Shown here piece by piece: positions 9,322 through 15,840 of a DNA stretch of 64,000 nt. Under the pieces are notes generated by a model that saw only the letters and a list, made by a program, of their open reading frames with translations, made no database searches and had not been told where the DNA came from. Position 1 is the first letter of the stretch. Each line of letters starts with the position of its first letter. Source of the stretch: Stomatobaculum sp. F0698 (GTDB lineage: Bacteria; Bacillota; Clostridia; Lachnospirales; Lachnospiraceae); assembly GCF_030644385.1 (NCBI RefSeq), contig NZ_CP130060.1, positions 1,302,001 through 1,366,000 of the forward strand, written 5' to 3'. The position numbers and the translations under genes are program-made.

Positions 9322-9489
9322 TTACGCTTCCCGAAGCGACGGATGTGCGCTTCTGTATTCTTTTTCGCAGGCGGGGCAGCGTCCGCAAATCTTCAGGTAG
9401 TCAAGCTTCTCCTGCTGTTCGTATTCCGTTCCCTCAACCTCCGCCGGTGCAATGTGGCCGCAGCCGTACAGAATGGTGTGTTTTGCCAT
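9322..9489 (-). CDS. Small Cys-rich protein, unknown, first gene of the fab operon
   Basis: A 55-residue open frame that begins MAKHTILYGCGH and ends SLREA. It has a start ATG with GAAGGA 7 bp upstream and stops 9 bp before fabH. Cys10 and His12 (YGCGH) together with Cys35, Cys38 and Cys41 (CGRCPAC) look like a small zinc-binding module, perhaps a zinc ribbon or rubredoxin-like knuckle. The good ribosome binding site, codon use like the neighbours and tight spacing favour a real gene. I do not recognise a named family. It might be a regulator or simply a small metal-binding protein. Confidence 0.7.
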   Translation of the reverse strand: MAKHTILYGCGHIAPAEVEGTEYEQQEKLDYLKICGRCPACEKEYRSAHPSLREA

Positions 9490-9555
9490 TGTGCTTCCTT
9501 CTTTCTATCAATTTGCCCTGTTTGCCCGTCTCTGCCTACTCCGTTATTTCGCGCT

Positions 9556-10728
9556 TCAGATTCTCGCGACACCCGTGCGTCTCGCCGCTTCGGCAACTGC
9601 CTTGGAAACAGCGTCCTTAACGCGCGGATCGAAAGCCTTCGGGATGATGTTGTCCTCGCTGACTTCATCGTCCGCAATCAGGTTTGCGATTGCGACCGCC
9701 GCCGCCATCTTCATCTCCTCGTTGATATCCTTTGCGCGGACATCGAAGGCACCGCGGAACAGTCCCGGGAACACCAGCACGTTGTTAATCTGGTTCGGGA
9801 AGTCCGATCTGCCGGTCGAGATGACTCTCGCGCCGCCCTTCTTTGCCTCATCCGGGAAAATCTCCGGGGTCGGGTTCGCGCAGGCAAAGATGATGGCATC
9901 CTTGTTCATGCTTCTCACCATCTCCTCCGTGACCATGTTCGGGCCTGAGAAGCCGAGGAAGATGTCCGCGCCGACCAGCGCATCCTTCAAGGTGCCGGTC
10001 TTACGATCGAGATTCGTGACCTCGAGCATCTCCTTCTGCGCCCAGTTGAGATCCTTCGAGTTCTCGTTCATGATGCCTTCGCGGTTGCAGAGCGTTAAGT
10101 TCTTAAAGCCATAGGAAAGCAGCAGCTTCGAGACTGCGATGCCCGCGCTGCCCGGTCCGTTCACGACCACCTTGACCTCTTCCTTGTCCTTGCCCACCAC
10201 CTTCAGTGCATTGATGAGACCGGAGAGAACAACGATTGCCGTTCCGTGCTGATCGTCGTGGAAGATCGGAATATCGCACTTCTCCTTCAGCTTGCGCTCG
10301 ATTTCAAAGCAGCGCGGCGCCGCAATGTCCTCGAGATTCACACCGCCGAAGGAACCGGAGAGCAGATAAATCGTGTTGACAATCTCATCCACGTCCTTGG
10401 ACTTCACACAGAGCGGGAAGGCATCGACATCGCCGAACGCCTTGAAGAGCACGCACTTGCCCTCCATGACCGGCATACCTGCCTCCGGGCCGATGTCGCC
10501 GAGTCCGAGAACTGCGGTGCCGTCCGTCACAACCGCGCACAGATTCCAGCGGCGCGTGAGCTCGTAGGACTTGTTCACATCCTTCTGAATCTCAAGGCAA
10601 GGCTCGGCAACACCCGGGGTGTATGCGAGCGATAAATCCTCCGAGGTCTTAACCGGAATATCCGTTACAACCTTGATTTTACCCTTCCACTCGTAATGCT
10701 TCTTCAGTGATTCCTCTGCGTAGTTCAT
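9556..10728 (-). CDS. Malic enzyme, NAD(P)-dependent (short form)
   Basis: Oxidative decarboxylation of malate to pyruvate with NAD(P)H formation, a link between C4 acids and pyruvate that can feed NADPH to the adjacent fatty-acid genes. The 390-residue length fits the short bacterial form without a phosphotransacetylase tail. Visible landmarks are SLAYTPGVAEPC near the N-terminus, GDIGPEAGMPVMEGK, FHDDQHGTAIVVLSGL and the Rossmann segment VVVNGPGSAGIAVSKLL. The coenzyme preference is not clear from sequence. The start ATG follows GGAGGATAGC. No terminator is seen before the small gene at 9489, so read-through into fabH is possible. Confidence 0.93.
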   Translation of the reverse strand: MNYAEESLKKHYEWKGKIKVVTDIPVKTSEDLSLAYTPGVAEPCLEIQKDVNKSYELTRRWNLCAVVTDGTAVLGLGDIGPEAGMPVMEGKCVLFKAFGDVDAFPLCVKSKDVDEIVNTIYLLSGSFGGVNLEDIAAPRCFEIERKLKEKCDIPIFHDDQHGTAIVVLSGLINALKVVGKDKEEVKVVVNGPGSAGIAVSKLLLSYGFKNLTLCNREGIMNENSKDLNWAQKEMLEVTNLDRKTGTLKDALVGADIFLGFSGPNMVTEEMVRSMNKDAIIFACANPTPEIFPDEAKKGGARVISTGRSDFPNQINNVLVFPGLFRGAFDVRAKDINEEMKMAAAVAIANLIADDEVSEDNIIPKAFDPRVKDAVSKAVAEAARRTGVARI

Positions 10729-10781
10729 GCTATCCTCCTGTCTCTACAATGACGGGCAAAGACACAAACCCGTATGGAGAA

Positions 10782-10810
10782 ATCATACACAAAATAACAA
10801 GTCTTTTCAA
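10782..10810 (-). promoter_or_regulatory. Predicted promoter of the malic enzyme gene
   Basis: Minus strand TTGAAA (10805-10810), 17-bp spacer, TATGAT (10782-10787) preceded by TGTG. Good sigma-A match about 55 bp upstream of the start codon. Confidence 0.6.
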
Positions 10811-10913
10811 GAATAAGCAGGGGCGGGCGACACGCAGCCACGCCGTTCGGCAGCTTTCTCGGATTAAGCTTTTCTTAATTCAATTGAATACACTACTCCG
10901 CTTACGATTTTGC

Positions 10914-10942
10914 TGTCAACAATCGGAGGGCTGTGATAGAAT
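10914..10942 (+). promoter_or_regulatory. Possible promoter of the DUF3290-DUF421 pair
   Basis: An extended -10 TGA-TAGAAT (10934-10942) lies about 45 bp before the start codon. The best -35 at 17 bp (10914-10919) is poor, so the extended -10 carries the call. Confidence 0.4.
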
Positions 10943-10988
10943 CTCTCTGATTATTGAGTCCGGCAGGACACTGCCACGGAGGTATTCC

Positions 10989-11432
10989 ATGAAATTTTAT
11001 TCCTATGAGTTTTTGCTGCGACGCAATGTCGGCATGAACCGCGTGCAACTCATTATTGCGGCCATTTTGTTTCTGATTTTACTGGTAAACGGGCTACGCT
11101 ATTTTAAAGACAAACAGAGTTCCCGCCACCGCGAACCCGCGCTGATTGCGCTCCTATTACTGATTGTCATGGCGCTCCTGCAAGTGAACCGCTACCGGGA
11201 GTTGCAGGCAAACGGCCAGAAGGTCACTCTGGCAATTCATTCGGTGGAACGCATTGCAAAGGAACTGAATGTGCCTGCGGAAGAGGTTTATCTCAATGCG
11301 ACCGAGTTTTCCGGCAACCCGATTATCTTTGCCAAGGGTACGTACTATCGCGTCCTTAATGTAAATGACACGACCTGCAATCTGGAACCCATGGAACTGA
11401 TCGGCACGGAACCGGAATTTATCCGAGAATAA
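10989..11432 (+). CDS. DUF3290 family membrane protein
   Basis: A 147-residue protein with two predicted transmembrane helices near the N-terminus (about 18-35, IIAAILFLILLV, and 50-62, ALIALLLLIVMALL) followed by a soluble domain with VERIAKELNVPAEEVYLNATEF and a C-terminal beta-rich part. It matches the DUF3290 family as I remember it. The ATG has GGAGG 6 bp upstream. DUF3290 genes are typically followed by a DUF421 (YetF-type) gene, as here with a 22-bp gap, so the two probably act as one membrane complex. Function unknown. Confidence 0.8.
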   Translation: MKFYSYEFLLRRNVGMNRVQLIIAAILFLILLVNGLRYFKDKQSSRHREPALIALLLLIVMALLQVNRYRELQANGQKVTLAIHSVERIAKELNVPAEEVYLNATEFSGNPIIFAKGTYYRVLNVNDTTCNLEPMELIGTEPEFIRE

Positions 11433-11454
11433 TTTCATTTCAGAGGAGTATACT

Positions 11455-12099
11455 ATGCTGTCTATCTTTAACAATTTCTATTTCCTTGTTGCGGTCAAGC
11501 TGTTAATCGGCCTGCTCTCCCTCTCCCTTGTCATTAATATCAGCGGCAAGGGAAATCTTGCCCCCTCGAACGCAAGCGATCAGATTCAGAACTATGTACT
11601 CGGTGGTGTGATCGGCGGTACCATCTATAACAGCGCTATCACCATTTTGCAGTACATCTTGATTCTGCTCATCTGGTGCATCGTGATTTTAAGCCTCAAG
11701 TGGATTAAGACCAATAACCACACGGTCGGACAACTCCTCGACGGACAGCCCCTGGTCATTGTCAATCACGGAAAACTGAGCGTCAAGAACTGCCGCCGCG
11801 TGGGTCTCACCGCGCATGATCTCTCCTTTAAGCTTCGCGCAGCGGGATATTACTACGTGGAGGATTTGCAGCGCGTTGTCGTGGAACAGGACGGTCGGTT
11901 TCTCATGATTCCTTACGGCGAGGAGAACCCGAAGTATCCGCTGATTACCGACGGCCAGATTCAAAGTGACATTCTGGAGTTGATCGGCAAGGATGAAGCG
12001 TGGCTCACGGAGAGCCTCGCAAAACTCGGTCACAAAGACCTGAGCCGCCTCTTCCTTGTCGAATACCGCGAGGGTAAACTCCTGGTCACCGCAGCTTAA
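11455..12099 (+). CDS. DUF421 (YetF/YcaP-type) membrane protein
   Basis: A 214-residue protein with two or three N-terminal membrane helices (about 5-28 and 50-80) and a soluble C-terminal region containing WIKTNNHTVGQLLDGQP, LSVKNCRRVGLTAHDLSFKLRAAG and the conserved-looking YYYVEDLQRVVVEQDG. This layout is that of DUF421 proteins such as Bacillus YetF, some of which are linked to spore or germinant receptor assembly (5AF/SpoVA proteins). The preceding SD is AGAGGAG. It forms an operon with the DUF3290 gene. The gene ends immediately before the ssrA promoter, with no clear terminator between. Confidence 0.82.
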   Translation: MLSIFNNFYFLVAVKLLIGLLSLSLVINISGKGNLAPSNASDQIQNYVLGGVIGGTIYNSAITILQYILILLIWCIVILSLKWIKTNNHTVGQLLDGQPLVIVNHGKLSVKNCRRVGLTAHDLSFKLRAAGYYYVEDLQRVVVEQDGRFLMIPYGEENPKYPLITDGQIQSDILELIGKDEAWLTESLAKLGHKDLSRLFLVEYREGKLLVTAA

Positions 12100-12101
12100 G
12101 C

Positions 12102-12130
12102 TTGTTTGCGGCTTCAAAATCTGCTATAAT
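12102..12130 (+). promoter_or_regulatory. Promoter of ssrA
   Basis: TTGTTT (12102-12107), 17-bp spacer, TGC-extended TATAAT (12125-12130). The mature tmRNA 5' end is 13 bp further on. A strong sigma-A promoter, as expected for a stable RNA. Confidence 0.8.
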
Positions 12131-12142
12131 GATAGCCTATTC

Positions 12143-12480
12143 GGGGATGTACCGGTTTCGACAGGGACCGTGCAGCCGGTGAAGCTATCCGCATGCGGTG
12201 CGTTAAACGGCAAACTTAAATACAAACGCTAACGAAAATTTAGCATACGCAGCCTAAGGGCTTGCCGTCCGACCCAGAGCACTCACACTTTGGGACCCGG
12301 GCGTCGACTTTGTGAGAAACGACTTGCGTTAAGCTTTGCACGTAAGGGCGTAATATGAAGCTACCGAAACCGTGAGGGCGTCCGCTCCCGCGCGGCAGAG
12401 GGAATGTCAAAGAGCTGACTATGATAGTAGAAGAACGGGGAATCGGTTTTTGGACACGGGTTCGACTCCCGTCATCTCCA
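12143..12480 (+). ncRNA. ssrA: Transfer-messenger RNA (tmRNA)
   Basis: Rescues stalled ribosomes together with SmpB (encoded at 21.8 kb). The 5' GGGGATG pairs with CATCTCC near the 3' end to form the acceptor stem, the T arm ACGGGTTCGACTCCCGT is intact, and 'ACCGGTTTCGACAGG' after the 5' end is the conserved 5' segment. The tag frame is encoded around 12209-12256 and reads ANLNTNANENLAYAA followed by TAA, to be preceded by the charged alanine. CCA is not encoded directly after the discriminator A (12480), so it must be added. The region between carries the usual pseudoknots, which I did not fold in detail. Confidence 0.96.
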
Positions 12481-12490
12481 TCACCAAAAA

Positions 12491-12543
12491 GAGTGCACAT
12501 CTACGCCGGAAACGGTGCGGATGTGCACTTTCTCTTTGCTTTA
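12491..12543 (+). terminator. ssrA terminator
   Basis: Stem GTGCACATC / GATGTGCAC continued by CGCCG-GAAA-CGGTG, then a T-rich run from 12529. Confidence 0.85.
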
Positions 12544-12550
12544 TGATAGC

Positions 12551-12585
12551 CAAAAAGGTACTGTGACAGTGCAAAAAGGTACTGT
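12551..12585. repeat. Pair of 14-bp direct repeats, 21 bp apart
   Basis: CAAAAAGGTACTGT occurs at 12551-12564 and again at 12572-12585, a spacing of two helical turns. The first copy continues into ACTGTGACAGT, a small palindrome. Repeats of this kind occur at the ends of some insertion sequences (for example IS21-type transposase sites) or as regulator binding sites. No transposase is present, so this may be a solo end. Confidence 0.5.
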
Positions 12586-12635
12586 AGCAGAGTACTCATG
12601 CAACACGAAATAGAGGGCGTGATTGCGTCCCCTTT

Positions 12636-12740
12636 TCACTTGCAGATTTCGTACCATCTGCTGTTCCTCCACGCACGGTAAGCGACCCGTCCGAGCAACC
12701 CCGCGACTATAGCGATTACGATAATAACTTCAATGTTCAT
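12636..12740 (-). CDS. Possible small membrane peptide (34 residues)
   Basis: Open frame MNIEVIIVIAIVAGLLGRV followed by AYRAWRNSRWYEICK. It has one predicted membrane helix and a basic Trp-rich tail, a pattern seen in small phage or toxin-like peptides. There is no convincing ribosome binding site, so it may be a remnant. It lies in the ssrA-proximal scar. Confidence 0.3.
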   Translation of the reverse strand: MNIEVIIVIAIVAGLLGRVAYRAWRNSRWYEICK

Positions 12741-12782
12741 CTGTTTTTTAGAATGAAAGTGTGATATTCTTATTAAAGAGGA

Positions 12783-12799
12783 GGGGGCTTTCGCCCCCA
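12783..12799 (-). terminator. GC-rich hairpin, terminator-like
   Basis: GGGGGC-TTTC-GCCCCC, on the minus strand followed by TCCTCTTTAAT; just downstream of the membrane-protein fragment ending at 12804. Confidence 0.5.
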
Positions 12800-12803
12800 G
12801 CTC

Positions 12804-12917
12804 TTACTTCCAGAGCTTGTCGATGATTAGTAGAATGAGCCCTGTGAGGAACCCGACAACTGCCTGCGCTGTCAAATCAGTCCAGTTGATCGGGCTCTTT
12901 TTATTTCCGTCCTTCAG
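12804..12917 (-). pseudogene. C-terminal fragment of a small phage-type membrane protein
   Basis: The frame reads KDGNKKSPINWTDL, then a hydrophobic helix (AVVGFLTGLILLIID) and ends KLWK-TAA. The NWTD-plus-helix-plus-basic-end layout resembles small holin-like membrane proteins carried by phages and integrative elements in Firmicutes. No ATG, GTG or TTG exists between the upstream in-frame stop and this segment; only a CTG at 12917. The N-terminus therefore seems lost, near the junction with the antitoxin-like fragment on the other strand. Confidence 0.4.
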
Positions 12918-12937
12918 TCTTTCCGCGCCTTATCAAG

Positions 12938-13060
12938 CGCAACGAGGCCCACCTGCGCCGCGGTATCGCTGCCCTAAATGCAGGGGAGGGCAAAGAGCAC
13001 GAAGTGTTAGCGGATGAGGACAACGCCGCTACTCCGAATGAAGACCGCCCCCGGCGGTAA
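12938..13060 (+). pseudogene. Antitoxin-like C-terminal remnant
   Basis: The frame reads RNEAHLRRGIAALNAGEGKE, then HEVLADED and stops at 13058-13060. The pattern HLxRGIxxLxxGxGxEHEL recalls the C-terminus of Phd/YefM- or RelB-type antitoxins, which wraps the toxin (family resemblance from memory). No start codon with a ribosome binding site and no N-terminal DNA-binding part is present. The stop overlaps the ribosome binding site of the peptidase gene. Confidence 0.35.
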
Positions 13061-13072
13061 GGAGGATTTAAA

Positions 13073-13708
13073 ATGGAACTGCTGCTTGTATCCTATCTTG
13101 CCGGAACAAAAACAATCACGGCGAACTATCTTTCCAAACTGTCTTCCAAGACAATTACGTTTATTCCCACAGCCGGAAATGTGGAGCCGTATACCGGTTT
13201 TATTGACGAGGGCATTGCGATGTTGGAGGAATTAGGCTATCAGCTGCATATGCTCGATATTGCCAAGGTCGAAGAACCCGTGCTGATACAGGAGCTGGAG
13301 CGCGCAGCCTGTGTCTGCATCTCCGGCGGCAATACCTTTTATCTCTTGCAGGAATTAAAAAAGAAGCATCTCACAGAGCTTCTTGCGCGCCGCATCCGGG
13401 AGGGCATGTTCTATATCGGCGAATCCGCAGGCGCAATCATCGCCTCACCCGATATTGAATACAATCAGATTATGGACGACAAAACCGTTGCGCCCGATCT
13501 TATGGATTACACGGCCCTCAATGTATTTGACCACTCCGTTCTCCCGCATATCGGGGAATACCCCTTCGAAACGAGCTCCCGCGAGACCCTGGAGCGCTAC
13601 CGGAATTCGTTGAAATTGATTCCGCTCAACAATCACGAAGCCGTCCTGGTTAACGATCGGGGGTATACCATACTGCGCGAAACAAGCCCTGAAGGGAGCT
13701 CTCTATGA
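13073..13708 (+). CDS. Peptidase E-like protein (family S51, class I glutamine amidotransferase fold)
   Basis: A 211-residue cytoplasmic serine peptidase-type protein. It shows the family pattern: FIPTAGNVEPYTGF, VCISGGNTFYLLQEL around residues 82-96, then the nucleophile elbow FYIGESAGAII around 112-122 with Ser as nucleophile, and a downstream acidic/His region (VFDHSVLPHIGEYP). Classic peptidase E cleaves Asp-X dipeptides; this shorter relative may differ. The ATG follows TAAGGAGGATTTAAA. Its stop overlaps the start of a broken acetyltransferase gene (ATGA). It sits in the accessory patch after ssrA. Confidence 0.85.
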   Translation: MELLLVSYLAGTKTITANYLSKLSSKTITFIPTAGNVEPYTGFIDEGIAMLEELGYQLHMLDIAKVEEPVLIQELERAACVCISGGNTFYLLQELKKKHLTELLARRIREGMFYIGESAGAIIASPDIEYNQIMDDKTVAPDLMDYTALNVFDHSVLPHIGEYPFETSSRETLERYRNSLKLIPLNNHEAVLVNDRGYTILRETSPEGSSL

Positions 13709-13833
13709 CGCCGTTAGAACGCATGCAATCTATGCAGCCCTATCACAACAGCTACGAAGGCACACCTGCTCATTTACAGGACAAGGCAAAACAGCTTTGC
13801 TGAGAATACAATCAGACCTCGCCCCGGGCGTGT
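13705..13833 (+). pseudogene. Broken sugar O-acetyltransferase (maltose acetyltransferase N-terminal domain)
   Basis: Starts by ATGA overlap with the peptidase gene and reads MTPLERMQSMQPY, later DKAKQLC, then TGA (13801-13803), and continues in the same frame as EYNQTSP. MTxxERM near the start and the EYNQTSP motif about 33 residues later are hallmarks of the Mac domain of maltose/galactoside acetyltransferases. The TGA therefore falls inside a conserved motif, and the left-handed beta-helix catalytic part (about 140 residues) is missing: a terminator hairpin follows at once. A truncated pseudogene. Confidence 0.7.
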
Positions 13834-13834
13834 G

Positions 13835-13881
13835 AAAAGTCCCCTTCTTACCAACGGCATCCGGTAAAAAGGGGACTTTTT
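13835..13881. terminator. Bidirectional terminator between the peptidase locus and brnA
   Basis: AAAAGTCCCCTT paired with AAGGGGACTTTT, extended by TTACC/GGTAA; T-runs on both strands serve the two convergent units. Confidence 0.85.
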
Positions 13882-13893
13882 AAGCACGATTCT

Positions 13894-14202
13894 TTACAGA
13901 TTGTGGCGAATCGTCTCAGGGCTATCCAGCGCTTCTTCCAGTATACGGCTTAGAACAGATGTGTAGCCTTTGCCGAGCATCTTTGCCTTTTTCAGCGCTT
14001 CCGGAGAAAGCCTGAGGGTGACAGTCTGTTTGCACCGCTCTTTCCGCTTCTGTTCCGCTACACGCCGAAAACACGACAGCTCTTCCGCAGTTAGCTCCCG
14101 ACACGTTTCATCCGGCGTCAACGGACGCTCTTCCAGTGCTTTCAACATATCCTTCTGCTTTTCGGTCAGAGGTTTCTTTATGTCAATCTCTCTTTGAATC
14201 AT
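13894..14202 (-). CDS. brnA: BrnA-type antitoxin
   Basis: The 102-residue partner and neutraliser of BrnT. The C-terminal half holds a ribbon-helix-helix DNA-binding motif: KQTVTLRLSPEALKKAKMLG and then GYTSVLSRILEEAL. The N-terminal half (DIKKPLTEKQKDMLKALEER) would contact the toxin. I chose ATG 14202 because GAAAGGAG lies 7 bp upstream; the upstream in-frame ATG at 14223 contains that site. The start overlaps the end of the toxin gene by 20 bp. Order toxin-then-antitoxin is typical of BrnTA, and BrnA usually represses its own promoter. Confidence 0.88.
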   Translation of the reverse strand: MIQREIDIKKPLTEKQKDMLKALEERPLTPDETCRELTAEELSCFRRVAEQKRKERCKQTVTLRLSPEALKKAKMLGKGYTSVLSRILEEALDSPETIRHNL

Positions 14203-14467
14203 GGTAGGCTCTCCTTTCTTCATTTGTCGCTTTTCTTGCCGATATCAACCGGATGACTTCGAGCCGTTCTGTGTATACAACCATAACAACCACGGCAGTT
14301 CCGCCTATTTCTCCTATCGTGATATAGCGGTCTTCATGTTCTGAATGTCGTTCGTCAAACCACTCCAAGCGGTTTACATCATTAAAGATGAGCGCGGCGG
14401 TACTGAAATCTAGCCCATGCTTCACAATGTTTCTCTTTTCTTTGCTTTCGTCCCATTCAAAAAGCAT
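14183..14467 (-). CDS. brnT: BrnT-type ribonuclease toxin
   Basis: A 94-residue toxin of the RelE-like BrnT family, which cleaves RNA and slows growth when free of BrnA. Family hallmarks are FEWDESKEKRNIVKHGLDFS at residues 3-22, the ALIFND strand, RYITIGEIGG, and the C-terminal RLISARKATNEERRAY with the conserved Arg/Ser/Arg and Tyr. The ATG follows GGAGGAAATCC. All key positions appear intact, so the system is probably active. The AT-rich upstream region contrasts with the surrounding GC-rich genome, consistent with acquisition by transfer. Confidence 0.9.
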   Translation of the reverse strand: MLFEWDESKEKRNIVKHGLDFSTAALIFNDVNRLEWFDERHSEHEDRYITIGEIGGTAVVVMVVYTERLEVIRLISARKATNEERRAYHDSKRD

Positions 14468-14487
14468 GGATTTCCTCCGTTTTCTAT

Positions 14488-14516
14488 ATTATGTCAAAAT
14501 GTAACACATTTTGCAA
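14488..14516 (-). promoter_or_regulatory. brnTA promoter with an operator between -35 and -10
   Basis: Minus strand TTGCAA (14511-14516), 17-bp spacer, CATAAT (14488-14493). The spacer is filled by a perfect palindrome CAAAATGT-N3-ACATTTTG (14495-14513). A ribbon-helix-helix antitoxin bound there would exclude RNA polymerase, which fits autorepression by BrnA (inference). Confidence 0.7.
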
Positions 14517-14647
14517 TACAAACTAATCATACAGCAAAATTCAGCCTGTCAAAACCACAGAACGAATCGGAGGGCCGTAATCGTGTCTCACACCTATCAT
14601 ACTCCCCTATCGTTTACCCTCAAATTCTAACCGCCGCAAATTACAAA

Positions 14648-14681
14648 AATAGGACAGCACAATTTATGTGCTGTCCTATTT
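14648..14681 (-). terminator. Terminator after the DUF1294 gene
   Basis: AAATAGGACAGCACA / TGTGCTGTCCTATTT with a 5-nt loop and T-run on the minus strand. The 165 bp between it and the brnTA promoter hold nothing I recognise. Confidence 0.85.
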
Positions 14682-14683
14682 GT

Positions 14684-14962
14684 TTACCGAAACACTTTGT
14701 ATGCAATCCAGCCCCAAAGTAACAGGGCCAGCGGCACCAGTATGCGAAACTTCAGCTTCTGCGTCTTATGTCGAAAGAAATTCATGCCGAAAAGTGCGCC
14801 CGGCGCGCCGCCGAGGAAGGCGCTGAGTAAGAGCGTGCGCTCCGAAATGCGCCAGGCATGGCGGCGGGATTTTTCCTTGTCAAAGCCAAAGAGCAGAAAA
14901 CTGATAAGGCTCACCGCCGCTGTCCAGATGAGAAATACGCTCTGTTCCGTGTTCAAGTGCAT
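14684..14962 (-). CDS. DUF1294 family membrane protein
   Basis: A 92-residue protein with helices near both ends (about 9-27 SVFLIWTAAVSLISFLLFG and 73-90 RILVPLALLLWGWIAY). Between them lies the family pattern FDKEKSRRHAWRISERTLL followed by LGGAPGALFGMNFFRHKTQK. That pattern is characteristic of DUF1294 proteins, whose function is unknown. It has its own terminator downstream. The gap upstream to yaaA (14963-15075) contains a small GGGCC-type hairpin that may end the yaaA transcript. Confidence 0.88.
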   Translation of the reverse strand: MHLNTEQSVFLIWTAAVSLISFLLFGFDKEKSRRHAWRISERTLLLSAFLGGAPGALFGMNFFRHKTQKLKFRILVPLALLLWGWIAYKVFR

Positions 14963-15075
14963 GCCGCTCCCCTCCTGTCCTCAGTCTTTTCTCCTAAACT
15001 TACCGACGCTTCGCCAACTGTTTCGCCAAGTGCTTTTCCGGGCCTTTTTCAGGGCCCTGCGTATGCTGCCCGGAA

Positions 15076-15840
15076 TCAAACTTCCTCGTAAGTACCGGGT
15101 TCCCGCGCGAAGACATAGCTTGTCTCGGTGGAGAGCTCCTCCCGGAAGGCATAGCCGCTCCGCGAAAAGCCTTTCAGTTCCTCCTGACTCTCCGCGCCTA
15201 TCTCCGCGAGATAGCGCACCATCTCCCCGCGCGCCATCTTCGCATAAACGCCCTTCTGCACGACCTTGCCATCTAAAAGTTCTCCGAACACACAGGTAAC
15301 GAAACAATCCTCCGGCTGTAAATACGCCTCGATTGCCTTCGAATACTCCTTCGAGGCGAGGTTGATGATGACGCCGCTCTCATCCCGCACCGCGCGGTAC
15401 AGCTTATCCCCCCAGAAGGCGTAGAGGTTCTTGTGACCTGCGACGGCTGCCTTTGCCTGCATTTCAAGGCGATAGGGTGTGACCGCGTCCATGGGGCGCA
15501 GCACGCCGTAAAAGCCCGACAAAATGCGGAGCTTCTCCTCCACATAGCGGAGCGCCGTTTCCTCAAAGACGGCCGGTGCCATGTACTGATACTGGATGCC
15601 CTCGTAGGCCAGGATGGCGGGCGTACCGCCTTCCCGCAGGTTCATGGCCGCAAAGCGCGCGGCGTTCTCCGCCGCGATTTTATCGTTGCAGCCCCAAAGC
15701 GCCTTCTGCTCCGCATACGAGAGACTCTGAATCCAAAGTTTCAGGCGCTCCGCCTCGTCAATGTACTGCGGCAGTCGCTCCGCGGCTAGGCTGTCCGTAT
15801 TGACCCGCATCTTCTTTGCGGGAGAGATAATCAGCTTCAC
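15076..15840 (-). CDS. yaaA: YaaA family peroxide stress protein
   Basis: A 254-residue member of the UPF0246/DUF328 family; E. coli YaaA lowers intracellular free iron damage under peroxide stress. The family opening MKLIISPAKKM is intact, followed by LWGCNDKIAAENAARF, LAYEGIQYQYM, LSGFYGVLRPMDAVTPYRLEM and the C-terminal INLASKEYSKAI and FSRSGYAF. The ATG overlaps the bcp stop by 4 bp. Pairing with a peroxiredoxin gene strengthens the idea of a role in oxidative stress. Confidence 0.93.
   Translation of the reverse strand: MKLIISPAKKMRVNTDSLAAERLPQYIDEAERLKLWIQSLSYAEQKALWGCNDKIAAENAARFAAMNLREGGTPAILAYEGIQYQYMAPAVFEETALRYVEEKLRILSGFYGVLRPMDAVTPYRLEMQAKAAVAGHKNLYAFWGDKLYRAVRDESGVIINLASKEYSKAIEAYLQPEDCFVTCVFGELLDGKVVQKGVYAKMARGEMVRYLAEIGAESQEELKGFSRSGYAFREELSTETSYVFAREPGTYEEV

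Noticed and set aside
12240..12500. Minus-strand 86-codon frame inside ssrA
   Set aside because: Lies wholly in the tmRNA gene.
12817..13017. Plus-strand 66-codon frame in the scar region
   Set aside because: Runs antisense through the membrane-protein fragment and into the antitoxin-like fragment in another frame, with no family resemblance.
12143..15000. Attachment-site duplicate of the ssrA 3' end
   Set aside because: I looked for a second copy of the T-arm/acceptor sequence downstream and found none, so no att pair can be claimed.
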